The position numbers and the translations under genes were made by a program. DNA of 42,269 nt from Nemertoderma westbladi (Eukaryota; Xenacoelomorpha; Nemertodermatida; Nemertodermatidae): positions 1 to 42,269 of the forward strand of contig JAUCBJ010002162.1 in assembly GCA_032718475.1 (NCBI GenBank). Reading direction: 5' to 3'. The first letter of the stretch is position 1, and every line of letters begins with the position of its first letter. Under the pieces are notes generated by a model. The model did no database searches, was not told the origin of the DNA, and was given only the letters and a program-made list of their open reading frames with translations. Shown here in pieces: positions 1-11,065 of this stretch.

Positions 1-656
1 GATCCCCCTGTACGAAATCAGTCTAAAAGGTCAGGCCTAAATGTAACAATACCGTTGTCCAGACAAACAACAGTTTAATAACGAAAATGAAATACTCCTT
101 ATTGCCGCAACTAAATCAGATCCTAATTTTACAAATACAGATAATTTCCACCTAACGTAATGTATAGTACGCTATAGCTAGTAGAACTTTAAGGGCGATA
201 TGTTTTAGGGCGTGTGTGTGTGGGTGTGTTACAAATAAAACAATTTCGAGTAATTCCTTTTACTAGGTTTTAGTGATTTTCTGACTAAAATGATACCGTG
301 CGCTAGCTACTAAAATAAACTAGTCGCGTTTGTAGAACTTTATACTCACGAATGACGTCAAAGCTCTCTCCTTCCTATCCACAACCCAATGGGCAACCAC
401 AGTGTTAGTAACTACACCCGTGATCGGCACTAATACCAGATTCTGGTTGTAAGATAAGAATAGGGGTTAATCGCTACCGTACATTAGCTGATCTGGTATA
501 CTAATTTAATTCTAGAACTTTGTTGCTGCGGTAGTTAGCAGCAATACCTATCAGTACGTGGCAAGGCGCGGTAGGATATTAATAAACCTCCCTAGGCCAA
601 GCAGTGTGCCGGTAGCAGAAATACTCCTTGCCTGATCAAATAGCTAACTCCAGACA

Positions 657-669
657 GGGGGGGGGGGGG
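657..669. repeat. Poly-G tract (G13)
   Basis: Thirteen consecutive G residues inside the LTR-like segment, with a second shorter G run near 844-850. Such tracts recur across the window and lengths in an assembly are often unreliable. Confidence 0.9.
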
Positions 670-1253
670 TACTAATGTACGTTCTACAAAGCGAACCGGT
701 ACCAAACAGTCAGTGCTACGAATCACTAAATTATGGAACATATGCTGTCCGTACCTAATATGTACTCGCGTACTGACGAATGGCAATAGTTCGCACCTGT
801 AGGAAGTACAGGTTAACCCAGGGGTTCGTAGGACTTGACAAAGGGGGGGGTTTGTCTGGATATAATTATTTGATCTTAAATTTGCGGCGTCCAGTACGGT
901 GTCACGCTTACCCTGATCTATAGGTCTTACGGCGGGCAAGGGCGTCGAACAAAGTCTTACCTTCTCACAAAGCGGGCGCTGCATAGCAAGTGGAGTATTT
1001 CGAAGGGGCAAAGGGGGTGCGCGGTCGATCCAATGTGGGCGCTAGCGTGTTGTGGACATCCCTTCCCTGCGTTGCTTACGGCCTAACGGTCTAGGCTGCC
1101 ATCTCCCTGGTGTTCGGCTGTCCCGAAGTCGGACCAAAAGAAAACATGTCAGGAAATTGCAGTATATTTACAGTTTTACAAAGGATTTATCAAAAGGAAG
1201 TTTCAACAAGAAACCGAATAAACTAATTTTACAAATAAGATATAAGTGTACAG

Positions 1254-1331
1254 TTAAGGGTTCTAAGAAGTTAATAACGTTAAGGGTTCTAAGAAGTTAA
1301 TAACGTTAAGGGTTCTAAGAAGTTAATAACG
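1254..1331. repeat. 26-bp tandem repeat, three copies
   Basis: The unit begins TTAAGGGTTCTAAGAAG and recurs at 1254, 1280 and 1306, nearly identical. It lies just beyond the TATA box on the minus strand, so in an LTR reading it would be in the transcribed leader (R/U5) part. Confidence 0.9.
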
Positions 1332-1353
1332 TGATAACCGAAGGCAAACCGGC

Positions 1354-1362
1354 CCTTTTATA
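1354..1362 (-). promoter_or_regulatory. Putative TATA box (TATAAAAGG)
   Basis: The minus strand reads TATAAAAGGGCC, a good TATA consensus, about 290 nt downstream of the tRNA-like segment. The complete LTRs have GCTATATAAAGG at the equivalent place. Promoter activity is inferred. Confidence 0.45.
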
Positions 1363-1650
1363 CTAGAAATTGCACATGGAAACTAAACAGAATTTTCCAC
1401 AGCTTCACCATTGAGCAATGAAGTGCTTCGTGCTCTATGATTGGCCCAGCTCATCGTTCAACGCAGTCCGGCCCTTACACTAAATCTGGGACATGGAATC
1501 CTAACAGAATTTTCCACTGCCTCACATTTGAGCAATAAGATAATTTATGCCCTATGATTGGCCTGGCTCATTATTCGCTACGTTGTACGCTTCTCATTGG
1601 CCTACCAATTAGCACCACACGAAAATAAATGGCCCCAAAATACAAATTTC

Positions 1651-1720
1651 CCGACTGGGATTCGAACTCGTAACCTACGTAATGTAACCAACGCCTTAAC
1701 CATCTGACCACTACGCCACG
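1651..1720 (-). other. tRNA-like segment (A box and B box)
   Basis: The minus strand contains a B-box-like GAGTTCGAATCCCAG and, about 45 nt upstream, an A-box-like stretch with a long D loop (TAGTGGTCAGATGGTTAAGG), reminiscent of class II tRNAs. The anticodon stem and parts of the T stem do not pair well, so this is not called as a functional tRNA gene. It may be a tRNA-derived SINE head or a structural part of the LTR, as in the two complete LTRs. Confidence 0.55.
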
Positions 1721-3160
1721 AGAGTACCTAAGGGTTTTATGTGTACAAATATGAATAGGCATATTACATTACTGTAACTTAATCAAAATACGTCGGATTT
1801 TCAAAAGTTTTTACGTTAAAGTTAAACTACAAATGCTACCTTATAGTGAAATAATTCATCATATATAATAAGCCTATTATAGATACCGGTATATCAATTA
1901 TTTAGAATAATTGAATTTCTGAAATTATAGGGTTACTTAGTTACTTTAGTTTACTCTATTACAGTTATTCAAGCAGTAGTCCAACTGATATTAAGACCTA
2001 ATTGTTGTATGACAGGCCTACTAGTTTATAAATCTTTGAGTTGATTTATAATATATATATATATCTAATGATTGTGACCATAAGTCATTTTGAAAGATCA
2101 AACAAAATATATATAACTTTTATGTAGAATTTAGCGATCTTATGGTTGCATATTATATAGTATTATGTATAATCATATTCTATATAACTCCAGCAATTTC
2201 TACACTTTAGCCAAATCGGGAAATCCTTGGTAGGACTGGTCATATGGATGCACAACACATTTTGATGATATAAGAATATTTAATTAGTTATGTATATCTA
2301 TATAACTTTATATATGTATTTGGTTTGTTTATAGGACTGTTACTAAGATAAAACATTTCCATTTTTAATTAAACATCAAATTTCACGTTTTTGCCTAACG
2401 GACCTACACCCTATCACAACATTTAATGAATTAAAATTGTTTTTACTAACTAGTAAACATCATTATGTGCAAATATCACGATTCAGAGTTATGACCGCTG
2501 ATCATAGTACCAAACGAGAGAGAGCGAGCTTTGTTGAATAAGAAACGAAGTATGAAATTTTGATACATTACATTAAATTATCACAACTAAAAATGCTAAA
2601 TAATAAATTAATCACATTAATATTGTAACATTTATATCAATTTACGCTATTAATTGCAGACTACAACTACCACTAACTAGACCTAAAATTATAGCTGTTG
2701 TTATAAAATAATGAATGCCCTCACGCTTTTAAAAAATTTTAATATTAATAAGCTAAATATTATCATCTGCAACTTGAGCTGTATTCTATTTCTCTATTTA
2801 TTCCAGCATTGTTCCCTTGACCTTTGGCCTCTGAAAAAATATGCTTTTACAATCCCTCGAATATACGGATAAAAAGTTGGACAAAAAATAATTATTTATG
2901 TAAAAGAATAGTCATTTTTCAAAATTAACAAAATTCATATAAGTTTGAGATAAAATATGCAGCCATATTACAAATTTATAAATCAAATTCCTAAATTCCA
3001 TAAAACTGTATCTTTGATAAACATTTGTTATTTTATTTGCTATAATTATATTGCATTTTCGTTTCCTTTAAGTTTTAAATTCATGAAATAATTAATGATA
3101 TTGTATTAATTATCCAAAATATAACTTAAAAAAAAACATAATAATAGTTATAATAATATG

Positions 3161-3214
3161 ACATGCAACCATAAGACATATCAACTGCTTATGGTGCATG
3201 ATTTATTTAAACTA
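3161..3214. repeat. Inverted-repeat module, diverged copy
   Basis: ACATGCAACCATAAGACA is followed a few bases later by GCTTATGGTGCATG, so the two halves can pair; ATTTATTTAAAC follows, as in the other copies. Confidence 0.6.
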
Positions 3215-3620
3215 TATTTCAGATTGAGTTTTGGTGTATTGGAAGGTTTGAGGTACTTGAAGTTTTAGCATTATTCTTTATAAACCTTTCCTACTAAATA
3301 TACCGAATAATGTTGAAATTTAATAGGCAGCCATATAACGAATCATTATAAAGAAAAATTTATACAATAATTACATTATCACATTAGATACAACAATTAT
3401 TGTATTTTTCTTTTTATTCATATTTTAAATTGATAAAATAATATTTCATAATGTTTTAATTAAAGAAATAAGGCTTTTAAAATACATATATAATATTATT
3501 TTATTTATTTGTAATAATTGTATGGAATTAATTTCGCACAAACAAATCGCCAGAGCGACATATTTTCCAGCTTTATACCGCAGTGCGACATGTGCGCAGT
3601 GCACATTAGTTATGAAATAA

Positions 3621-3674
3621 GACATGCAACCATAATACAGTCCCAGTGCTTAAGGCTGCATGTTTTATTTAAAC
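3621..3674. repeat. Inverted-repeat module (ATGCAACCATA / TAAGGCTGCAT)
   Basis: GACATGCAACCATAATAC, a ~12-nt spacer, then CTTAAGGCTGCATG and TTTTATTTAAAC. Same module as at 4561, 6168, 6361, 9229 and 11011. Confidence 0.7.
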
Positions 3675-3889
3675 TTTACTTTTGAAGCGAGTTTGTAGGT
3701 AATGGTTGTTTGAACATTGAACTAAGTAGATATTTCTCGAATAATTCGAGAAAATTCAGATTTATTTTAATTTTAACATATTAATTCTGACTTTCTGACC
3801 GTTTGTCTGTTGATCTGTTTTACATAATATAGTATCTCTCAACCCATAGCAAAAACCTATGGCATGGAGTTTTCCTAGTCTGTGATTTC

Positions 3890-4060
3890 ATTCCCGATTA
3901 CGGTTTTCATGTTTGGTGGCATCTAGACTGTCTGTATGTCTGTCCGTTTGCCTGCCTATGTGTCTGTCAAAATATAATATTTCACCATACAAAGCTAAAA
4001 TCTTGGGCATCTGTGTTTTATCGTTATCAGACTTCATTTTTAGTGGCATATAAACTGTTT
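3890..4060 (+). repeat. Diverged outlying copy of the ~145-bp satellite
   Basis: Shares with the main arrays the ordered words TTTTCATGTTTGG, CTGTATGTCTGTCCGTTTG, TGTCTGTCAAAATA and CAAAGCTAAAATCTTGGG, but is interrupted and more diverged. It is an older monomer about 1 kb outside the first array. Confidence 0.7.
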
Positions 4061-5084
4061 TCGATCAGTCTTACATAATTAAATTTCGACCACAAGTTAT
4101 TATATCCCAGAATACAGGAGTTTTCGCACCAAATATACTTTTTTTACCGCCCCAAATAGGTAAAATAGCCCCAAATTTCAGTTAGTCAGTTAGTCAGTCA
4201 GTCAGCAACGATTCGGTTCCTAATAACGGATCTACTGATAGCTAAATTATAATTACTTAGTCAAGCTGATAAACCCAGAATTGCTAATTAAAGTTGTGTG
4301 GTTTAGCGGATCACATTACTTATCAAAGGTCAAGCAGATTATTGTATTGGAAACCGATTGCTTATTAGAGTTGTTTTCATCCAAACCCAGTAGCTAATGC
4401 ACGTATTACGTATTACGCACGTGCTGTAGGAATGAATATAAGTCACTGCAAACAAGTATTGTACTTTCTGTTTTGGTCGGCCTCCACCATACGAGTTTCG
4501 AATTATGTTTTTTTTTTTGAGAAGCCGTTCTGTAGTGCAGATGATCGTGGGATCCACTAATATGACATGCAACCATAAGACAGCTCCATTGCTTAAGGCT
4601 GCATGTTTTATTTAAACTTCATCTCATACATGAGTCTACATGCAATGGGTGGTATATCTAAATAGATTGAGGCACTTGAATTAAGGTTGAAATATGATAT
4701 ACAGCCGTATAACAGTGTAATTAGACTTAAAATAAACCTAATATTATTTAAAATAAGACATGCAACGCAATGCATTGAAATTTCCAGTGCTTATTTCAAG
4801 TTCCATGCACATTTTATTAAACTATATTCCATTCTAGAGTTTGTAATGTAGTTCGTGGGGGCTGGTTTATCTAAATAGATATTATTCTCAGAAAAGTTCG
4901 AGTAATTTCGATTTTATTAAAGTTTTCATTTTGCTATTGGAATAACTAGGAATATTGATGTAATTAATATCCAATTTAATTTGTATCACTAATTAATTGC
5001 AGTTATTACAATAAAGTTTCGGTAAACAATCATAAACTTAGCATATAATGGTTGCTATAAAGCTAGAGTTCAGATTTTATTTAC
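4061..5084. other. AT-rich non-coding stretch with inverted-repeat modules
   Basis: No gene recognised. Contains a short TCAG-type tandem run near 4180-4205 and two copies of the CTTAAGGCTGCAT module (4561-4617, and a degenerate one at 4757-4817). Confidence 0.65.
4561..4617. repeat. Inverted-repeat module
   Basis: TATGACATGCAACCATAAGA, then CATTGCTTAAGGCTGCATG and TTTTATTTAAAC. One of the best-preserved copies. Confidence 0.75.
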
Positions 5085-5745
5085 GGTATCAATTTTCATG
5101 TTTGGCAGCGTTTGTAAAGTTTTATGTCTGTCCGTTTGTCAGTCGATCTGTCTGTCAAAATACAATATGACACCCTACAAAGCTAAAATCCTGGGAAATT
5201 CTGCTTTCTTGGATTCTGACTTAATTTACGGTAGCAGTTTTCATGTTTGGAAGCATTTTTACAGTTTGTATACCTCTGTCTGTTTGTCAGTCGATCTGTC
5301 TGTCAAAATACAATATGACACCCTACAAATCTTAAATCTTGGGAATGTATGTTTTTTTGGATTCTGACTTCAATTACGGTATCAGTTTTCATATTTGGCA
5401 GCGTTTGTAAACTTTGTATGTCTGTCCGTTTGTCAGTCGATCTGTCTGTCAAAATACAATATGACACCCTATAAAGCTTAAATCTTGGAAATGTGAGTTT
5501 TTTGGATTCTGACTTCAATTACGGTATCAGTTTTCCTGTTTGGCAGCGTTTGTAAACTTTGTATGTCTGTCCGTTTGTCAGTCGATCTGTCTGTCAAAAT
5601 ACAATATGACACCCTATAAAGCTTAAATCTTGGAAATGTGAGTTTTTTGGATTCTGACTTCAATTACGGTATCAGTTTTCCTGTTTGGCAGCATTTGTAA
5701 AGTTTGTATGTCTGTCCGTTTGTCAGTCGATCTATTAGTCCGGTA
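5085..5745 (+). repeat. Satellite array 1, ~145-bp unit, about 4.5 copies
   Basis: Units begin at CGGTAtCAGTTTTCATGTTT near 5085, 5229, 5377, 5522 and 5667, giving spacings of 144-148 bp. Each unit has the core GTCTGTCCGTTTGTCAGTCG and then TCTGTCTGTCAAAATACAAT. Because the unit length is often not a multiple of three, many spurious ORFs run through it; none is a gene. Confidence 0.95.
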
Positions 5746-6167
5746 GTTTCAGAGATGTATTCTAAAGCTTTGAACTTTGGGCCATGTGCCCTTTCTACTG
5801 CAACCGTCCCATTTGTCTATCTTTTGTCTCTCTGTACCAATATTTAGTGTGAAGTTTGTGCTATCTAGCCAGAGAACCTGTGGTTAGTGAGAGCTAAAAA
5901 TACGGCGCCTGTCCTTTCTCAAAATTAACTATAGATTATATAAAACATGCAGCCATAAAACCAATTCATTGCAGTTATTAATTAAACAGACTCTTTGATA
6001 AAATTAGTAACTACAAATTATTGTACTTTCATTTCTTTTATATTTTCAAGGGATTAAATCATTTAAATAATTCAACTAACTAACTAATTTAACCATTTAT
6101 AATATTGTATTAATTAATTGACCAAAATATGACATAAAAAAAACATAATAATTATTATTATAATATA

Positions 6168-6220
6168 ACATGCAACCATAAGAGAGCTCCATTGCTTAAG
6201 GCTGCATGTTTTATTTAAAC
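6168..6220. repeat. Inverted-repeat module
   Basis: ACATGCAACCATAAGAGAG followed by CATTGCTTAAGGCTGCATG and TTTTATTTAAAC; duplicated as the copy at 9229-9271. Confidence 0.75.
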
Positions 6221-6360
6221 TTTATCTCAGACGTGAGTTTACATGTAATGGCTGGTTTATCTAAATAGATTGAGACACTTGAATTAAGGTTGAAATATGA
6301 TAATATGTAACCGTATAACCGTATAATAAGACTTAAAATAAACCTAATATCAGTTAAAAT

Positions 6361-6417
6361 AATGCACGCAACCGTATTGGAAGTTCTAGTGCTTATGGCT
6401 GCACGTTTTATTTAAAC
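6361..6417. repeat. Inverted-repeat module
   Basis: AATGCACGCAACCGTATTGG followed by GTGCTTATGGCTGCACG and TTTTATTTAAAC; the outer halves CGTGCAGCCATA and its partner can pair. Duplicated at 11011-11065. Confidence 0.7.
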
Positions 6418-7016
6418 TATATTCCAGAAAAGAGTTGTAATTTAGTGTGGGCTGGTTTATCTAAATAGATAATTCTCAGAAAAGTTCGAGTAATTCCGAT
6501 TTTTTTAAAGTTTTCATTACTTGATATTGGAATAATTAGGAATATTGATGTAATTCATATCCAATTTAATTTGTATCACTAATTAATTGCAGTTATTACA
6601 ACAATGTTACGGTAAACAATTATAAAATTAGCATATAATAGTTGCTATGAAGCTATGCAGAAGAAACAGACGTGTTTAAGAGATTATTATTACTAAGTTA
6701 GTGATAGTTAGTTATAGAAGTATAAGTACGTTCGTCCTATAGGCCGCAACGCTGCAATACGGTACTTTACTGCGTTAAGAGTAAAACACCAGAACTCTGA
6801 AAAGTTCGCATAATATTGTTGCAAATGTACCAATTGTTGATATCACACGTGAACCTTTTAGAGTTTATTTAGGGCAGCAGTAGAGACAGCCTTCTTAGAT
6901 GGGAGTCCATGCTGGTCTCTGACTGACTGCAGAGTATACAAAACCTCTGGATGGCACATTCACAATAATGCTACGCCGGGGTCATTGTGTCAAGAAGAAC
7001 GAACACATCTCCATAA

Positions 7017-7307
7017 CCAGACTGTGAACAACATCGGAAGTGTTTCATTAGTCTCCGAAAGCTTTTACTTGAACTGAGCTGCCACCGCCTTGTAGGACAT
7101 TGCTTTCACCGTGTGAACCAGCCTGTGCATAATCTTGTGCTTTGGCGGCCTCATGGAAAGACTATGTATGATGGTAAGCCCATGACTTTCTTGAGACGCA
7201 TTTTAAAGAACACTGGACTTGAAGATGCGGATGATGTAGCAAATGTCATGGGTGATAGGGAGTTGAGGTGGAGCAATTTTATCGACAAGCCGACACATCT
7301 TTCTTAA
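7017..7307 (+). pseudogene. 3' end of a LINE-type reverse-transcriptase ORF (copy A)
   Basis: An open frame of about 96 codons runs from just after a TAA (7014-7016) to a TAA at 7305-7307. It contains the ordered motifs VHNLVLWRPHG, KPMTFLRRILKNTGLED and MGDRELRW, which match the carboxy-terminal tail seen in many CR1/L2/RTE-like non-LTR retrotransposons (VLLW-P-HG, then RP-T-----L--DTGL, then M-DR--W). No catalytic RT core is present upstream, so this is a 5'-truncated relic. The same fragment is present in copy B of the duplication. I infer the family from the motif pattern; the exact clade cannot be given. Confidence 0.65.
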
Positions 7308-7559
7308 TATATTTGATATAATTAATGCAGCCGCAATGCAACATACCGATAGTAGTAGTAGTAGTTATAGATGTTTGTTGATACCAATAGAAAGGTAGAA
7401 GAAATATTGGGTATAAAAGTTTAATCAATTATTATCTGATTGTAGCAATTAATCTATATTTGTACCGACATTTGCAGGGGCTCATATCCATATACAATAT
7501 ATTAGACCAGACAGCTAAAATCTTCCATATGTAGTTTTTTTCATCACTGATTTCATTTC

Positions 7560-8800
7560 CCATATCAGTTTTCAAGTTTGGCGGCATTTTTACAGTTTGT
7601 ATGTCTGTTCGTTTGTCAAAAAACAATATGACACCTTACAAAGCTAAAATCACGGTAATGACTGTTTTCTTTGACTCAGACTTCATTTACGGTATCAGTT
7701 TTGATGTTTGGCAGCATTTGTAAAGTTTGTATGTCTGTCCGTTTGTCAGTCGATCTGTCTGTCAAAATACAATATGACACCCTATAAAGCTTAAATCTTG
7801 GGAATGTCTGTTTTTCTTAAATTCCAACTTCATGTACGGTATCAGTTTTCAAGTTTGGCAGAATTTGTACAGTTTGTATACGTCTGTCCGTTTGTCAGTC
7901 GATCTGTCCGTCAAAATACAATATGACACCCTACAAAGCTGAAATCCTGGGAATGTCTGTTTTCTTGCACTCTGACTTCATTTACCGTATCAGTTTTCAT
8001 GTTTGGCAGCATTTGTACAGTTGGTATGTCTGTCCGTTTGTCAGTCGATCTGTCTGTCAAAATACAATATGACACCCTACAAATGCTAAAATCCTGAGAA
8101 TGTCTGTTTTCTTGGACTCTGACTTCATTTACCTTATCAGTTTTCATGTTTGGCAGCATTGTACAGTTTATTATGACTGTCCGTTTGTCAGTCAATCTGT
8201 CTGTCAAAATACAATATGACACCATACAAAGCTATAATCCCGGGAATGTCTTTTTTCTTGGACTCTGACTTCATTTACTGTTTCAGTTGTCATGTTTGGC
8301 AGCAATTGAACAGTTTGTATGTCTGTCCATTTGTCAGTCGATGTGTCTGTCAAAATACAATATGACACCCTTCAAATTCTAAAATCCTGAGAATGTCTGT
8401 TTTCTTGGACTCTGACTTCATTTACCGTATCAGTTTTCATGTTTGGCAGCATTGTACAGTTTATTATGACTGTCCGTTTGTCAGTCAATCTGTCTGTCAA
8501 AATACAATATAACACCATACAAAGCTAAAATCCCGGGAATATCTGTTTTCTTGGATTCTGACTTCATTTACTGTTTCAGTTGTCATGTTTGGCAGCAATT
8601 TAACAGTTTGTATGTCTGTCCGTTTGTCAGTCGATGTGTCTGTCAAAATACAATATGACACCCTTCAAATTCTAAAATCCTGAGAATGTCTGTTTTCTTG
8701 GACTCTGACTCCATTTACCGTGTCAGTTTTCATGTTTGGCAGCATTTGTAAAGTTTGTATGTCTGTCCGTTTGTCAGTCGATCTATTAGTCCGGTAGTTT
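7560..8800 (+). repeat. Satellite array 2, ~145-bp unit, about 8-9 copies
   Basis: Same unit as array 1. Two unit types alternate in part of the array: one with ACACCCTACAAA or ACACCCTTCAAA and AAATCCTGAGAATG, the other with ACACCATACAAAGC and AATCCCGGGAAT. The right end passes straight into copy B of the segmental duplication (TCTATTAGTCCGGTAG at about 8782). Confidence 0.95.
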
Positions 8801-9228
8801 CAGAGATGTATTCTAAAGCTTTGAACTTTGGGCCATGTGCCCTTTCTACTACAACCGTCTCATTTGTCGATCTTGTGTCTCTCTGTACTAATATTTAGTG
8901 TGAAGTTTGTGCTATCTAGCCAGACAACCTGTGGTTAGTGAGAGCTAAAAATACGGCGCCTGTCCTTTCTCAAAATTAACTATAGATTATATAAAACATG
9001 CAGCCATAAAACCAATTCATTGCAGTTATTAATTAAACAGACTCTTTGATAAAATTAGTAACTACAAATTATTGTACTTTCATTTCTTTTATATTTTCAA
9101 GGGATTAAATCATTTAAATAATTCAACTAACTAACTAATTTAACCATTTATAATATTGTATTTATTAATTGACCAAAATATGACATAAAAAAAACATAAT
9201 AATTATTATTATAATATAACATGCAACC

Positions 9229-9271
9229 ATAAGAGAGTTCCATTGCTTAAGGCTGCATATTTTATTTAAAC
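9229..9271. repeat. Inverted-repeat module (duplicate of 6168-6220)
   Basis: ACATGCAACCATAAGAGAG then CATTGCTTAAGGCTGCAT and TTTTATTTAAAC. Confidence 0.75.
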
Positions 9272-9351
9272 TTTATCTCAGACGTGAGTTTACATGTAAT
9301 GGCTGGTTTATCTAAATAGATTGAGACACTTGAATTAAGGTTGAAATATGA

Positions 9352-9359
9352 TATGTAAC
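9352..9359. repeat. Target-site duplication TATGTAAC (left)
   Basis: TATGTAAC directly before TAGGGTTCAACAGAAG; the identical octamer follows the right end at 10952-10959, and the empty site in copy A has a single copy. Confidence 0.9.
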
Positions 9360-9944
9360 TAGGGTTCAACAGAAGGCACTTTATGGGGCCGAACCGAACC
9401 GAACCGAAGCAGGGCCAACTTCGGGCCGAACCGAACCGAATCCGAACCGAAGTTCAGAAAGTTAGCAAGTTATGGTCATAAATTCGTATTTACGTCACTG
9501 TCACTATACTGGCTGACTGGCAGTGGCAGACTGGTACCTATTTGGTCTGCGGACTTAGCAAGAAAGCTATGATTAATTAAAAAAATAAGTACTACAAAAT
9601 AAAATGGCAATATTTACATTACTGTACATTACTAAGCTAAACTACTGTATACTTACTGTATGCACCACATTTTCACCCGTAGTAAGTAGTGACATCAAAT
9701 TTAGAAAACCTCACTAAAAGTACAGGTAGTCTTTGTAATACTATTTATATGAGGTGGTAGGTATATTTGGTATTATGTATCAAAGTTATGATTAATTAAA
9801 AAATACGTACTACAAAGTAAAATGGCAATATTTAGCCTAACCTAAACTACTGTATAATTAAGCTAATTTTGAAACTGAAAACAATTAAAAAAATAATGCC
9901 ATTTAAATGGAAGTTCAGTCCAAAATTAAGGGTGTAAACGTTAA

Positions 9945-10335
9945 GCAGACAGTGGTGCAGACACCTGGTGCGGACAGTGGTGCAGACACCTGGTGCGGAC
10001 ATTGGTGCAGACACTGGTGCAGCGTGCAGACAGTGGTGCAGACAGTGGTGCAGACACAGGTGCAGACAGTGGTGCAGACAGTGATGCAGACAGTGGTGGA
10101 GCGCGCAGACAGTGGTGCAGACACTTACTTGTGCAGACAGTGGTGCAGACACTGGTGCAGACAGTGGTGCAGACAGTGGTGCAGACAGTGGTGCAGACAC
10201 AGGTGCAGACAGTGGTACAGGCAGTGATGCAGACACTGGTGCAGACAGTGGTGCAGACAGTGGTGCAGAAAGTGGTGCAGACACTGGTGCAGACAGTGGT
10301 GCAGACACTGGTGCACATAGTGGTGCAGACACTTA
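9945..10335 (+). repeat. 12-bp minisatellite array, forward
   Basis: About 32 units of GTGCAGACAGTG/GTGCAGACACTG, all in one orientation, with a few short interruptions (10020-10026, 10099-10103). Confidence 0.95.
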
Positions 10336-10439
10336 GCCCGCAAAACAATAACGTTTATTGTTTTGGTTCCCCCAATACTCCTCTGAAACCTGCTCCTTTA
10401 CTAAACTGCTCCTTTACTAACCTGCTCGCCCCTTTTACT

Positions 10440-10735
10440 GTCTGTACCAGTGTCTGCACCACTCTCTGCACCACTGTCTGCACCACTGTCTGCACCACTG
10501 TCTGCACCACTGTCTGCACCATAGTGTCTGCACCACTGTCTGCACCAGTGTCTGCACCACTGTCTACACCAGTGTCTGCACCACTGTCTACACCAGTGTC
10601 TGCACCACTGTCTGCACCACTGTCTGCACGACTGCACCACTGTCAGACTGTCTGCACCACTGTCTGCATCACTGTCTGCACCACTGTCTGCACCACTGTC
10701 TGCACCAGCACCAGTCAGCCAGTGTCTGCTTAACG
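10440..10735 (-). repeat. 12-bp minisatellite array, reverse
   Basis: About 23 units of CACTGTCTGCAC, the reverse complement of the array at 9945-10335. The two arrays are separated by ~105 bp that include a near-palindrome AAAACAATAACGTTTATTG at 10342-10364. A transcript across both would form a hairpin of roughly 300 bp. Confidence 0.95.
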
Positions 10736-10951
10736 TTTACACCCCAAAATTAATTAGTACAACGAAACGATGGACAGATTGATTAGTCTTACTGTCTTCT
10801 GGTCTTAGCTCAATCAGTCAATGTAATACTTGGAATATTTAGCAAAGTTTGCTCCGGGCTTCTGCAGTATCAATTGCAGAAGCCGAACCGAACCGAAATT
10901 GCCAAACTTCGGCCCGAACCGAACCGAAGCCGAAGCTTCTGTTGAGCCCTA

Positions 10952-10959
10952 TATGTAAC
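10952..10959. repeat. Target-site duplication TATGTAAC (right)
   Basis: Exact copy of 9352-9359 immediately after CTGTTGAGCCCTA. Confidence 0.9.
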
Positions 10960-11010
10960 CGTATAACAGTATAATAAGACTTAAAATAAACCTAATATTA
11001 TTTATAATAA

Positions 11011-11065
11011 TGCATGCAACTGTATTGAAAGTTCCAGTGCTTATGGCTGCACGTTTTATTTAAAC
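11011..11065. repeat. Inverted-repeat module (duplicate of 6361-6417)
   Basis: TGCATGCAACTGTATTG then GTGCTTATGGCTGCACG and TTTTATTTAAAC. Confidence 0.7.

Larger units (their letters stand above)
1..1785 (-). mobile_element. LTR-like segment of a retrotransposon, cut by the window edge
   Basis: No coding signal. Read on the minus strand it has the same order of parts as the complete LTRs at 20170-22054 and 34843-36727: a tRNA-like segment (1651-1720), about 300 nt later a TATA box (1362-1354), then a long non-coding stretch rich in GT/AC words. Nucleotide similarity to those LTRs is not obvious by eye, so it would belong to a related but distinct family. No partner LTR or coding region is visible downstream, so it could be a solo LTR or one end of an element running off the window. 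The right boundary is a guess based on where sequence style changes to AT-rich DNA. It could instead be a tRNA-derived SINE next to unrelated sequence. Confidence 0.4.
1786..3889. other. AT-rich non-coding stretch
   Basis: Very AT-rich sequence without a convincing ORF. It holds short microsatellite-like AT runs (near 2048-2065) and two copies of the CTTATGGCTGCAT inverted-repeat module (3161-3214 and 3621-3674). Nothing else is recognised. Confidence 0.7.
5690..7900 (+). repeat. Segmental duplication, copy A
   Basis: From the end of satellite array 1 this stretch repeats nearly base for base at 8741-12560, offset 3051 bp at the left side. It contains the CTTAAGGCTGCAT modules at 6168 and 6361, the LINE 3'-end fragment at 7017-7307 and the start of satellite array 2. 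Copy A lacks the hAT-like insertion found in copy B, so it shows the empty site at about 6298-6307. Confidence 0.85.
9360..10951. mobile_element. Non-autonomous hAT-like element, 1592 bp
   Basis: Terminal inverted repeats TAGGGTTCAACAGAAG and (from the right end) TAGGGCTCAACAGAAG, flanked by a perfect 8-bp duplication TATGTAAC. TAGGG-type ends with 8-bp duplications are the signature of the hAT superfamily. Inside each end are runs of CGAACCGAAC/CCGAACCGAA (9391-9455 and 10886-10937) facing each other, as in many hAT subterminal regions. No transposase ORF exists; the interior is two opposed arrays of a 12-bp minisatellite. The ORFs through these arrays (rich in S-A-P-L, V-Q-T or C-T-T) are products of the repeat and not genes. 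Mobilisation would need an autonomous relative elsewhere. Confidence 0.88.

Noticed and set aside
592-1011. 139-codon minus-strand ORF
   Set aside because: It lies in LTR-like non-coding sequence, partly encoded by a G tract, with no domain or composition typical of a protein.
4339-4572. 77-codon minus-strand ORF
   Set aside because: AT-rich DNA, no recognisable features, overlaps an inverted-repeat module.
5098-5663. ORFs through satellite array 1 (and similar ones at 7911-8225 and 12645-14615)
   Set aside because: They repeat the satellite unit in several frames and both strands (for example CLSVCQSICLSKYN and SYCILTDRSTDKRTD), which is a property of the repeat, not of coding.
9847-10733. 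Cysteine-, serine- or valine-rich ORFs over the hAT-like element
   Set aside because: They are translations of the 12-bp minisatellite in every frame.
9945-10735. Possible CRISPR-like array
   Set aside because: Contiguous 12-bp tandem units without spacers; the context is an animal genome and a transposon.
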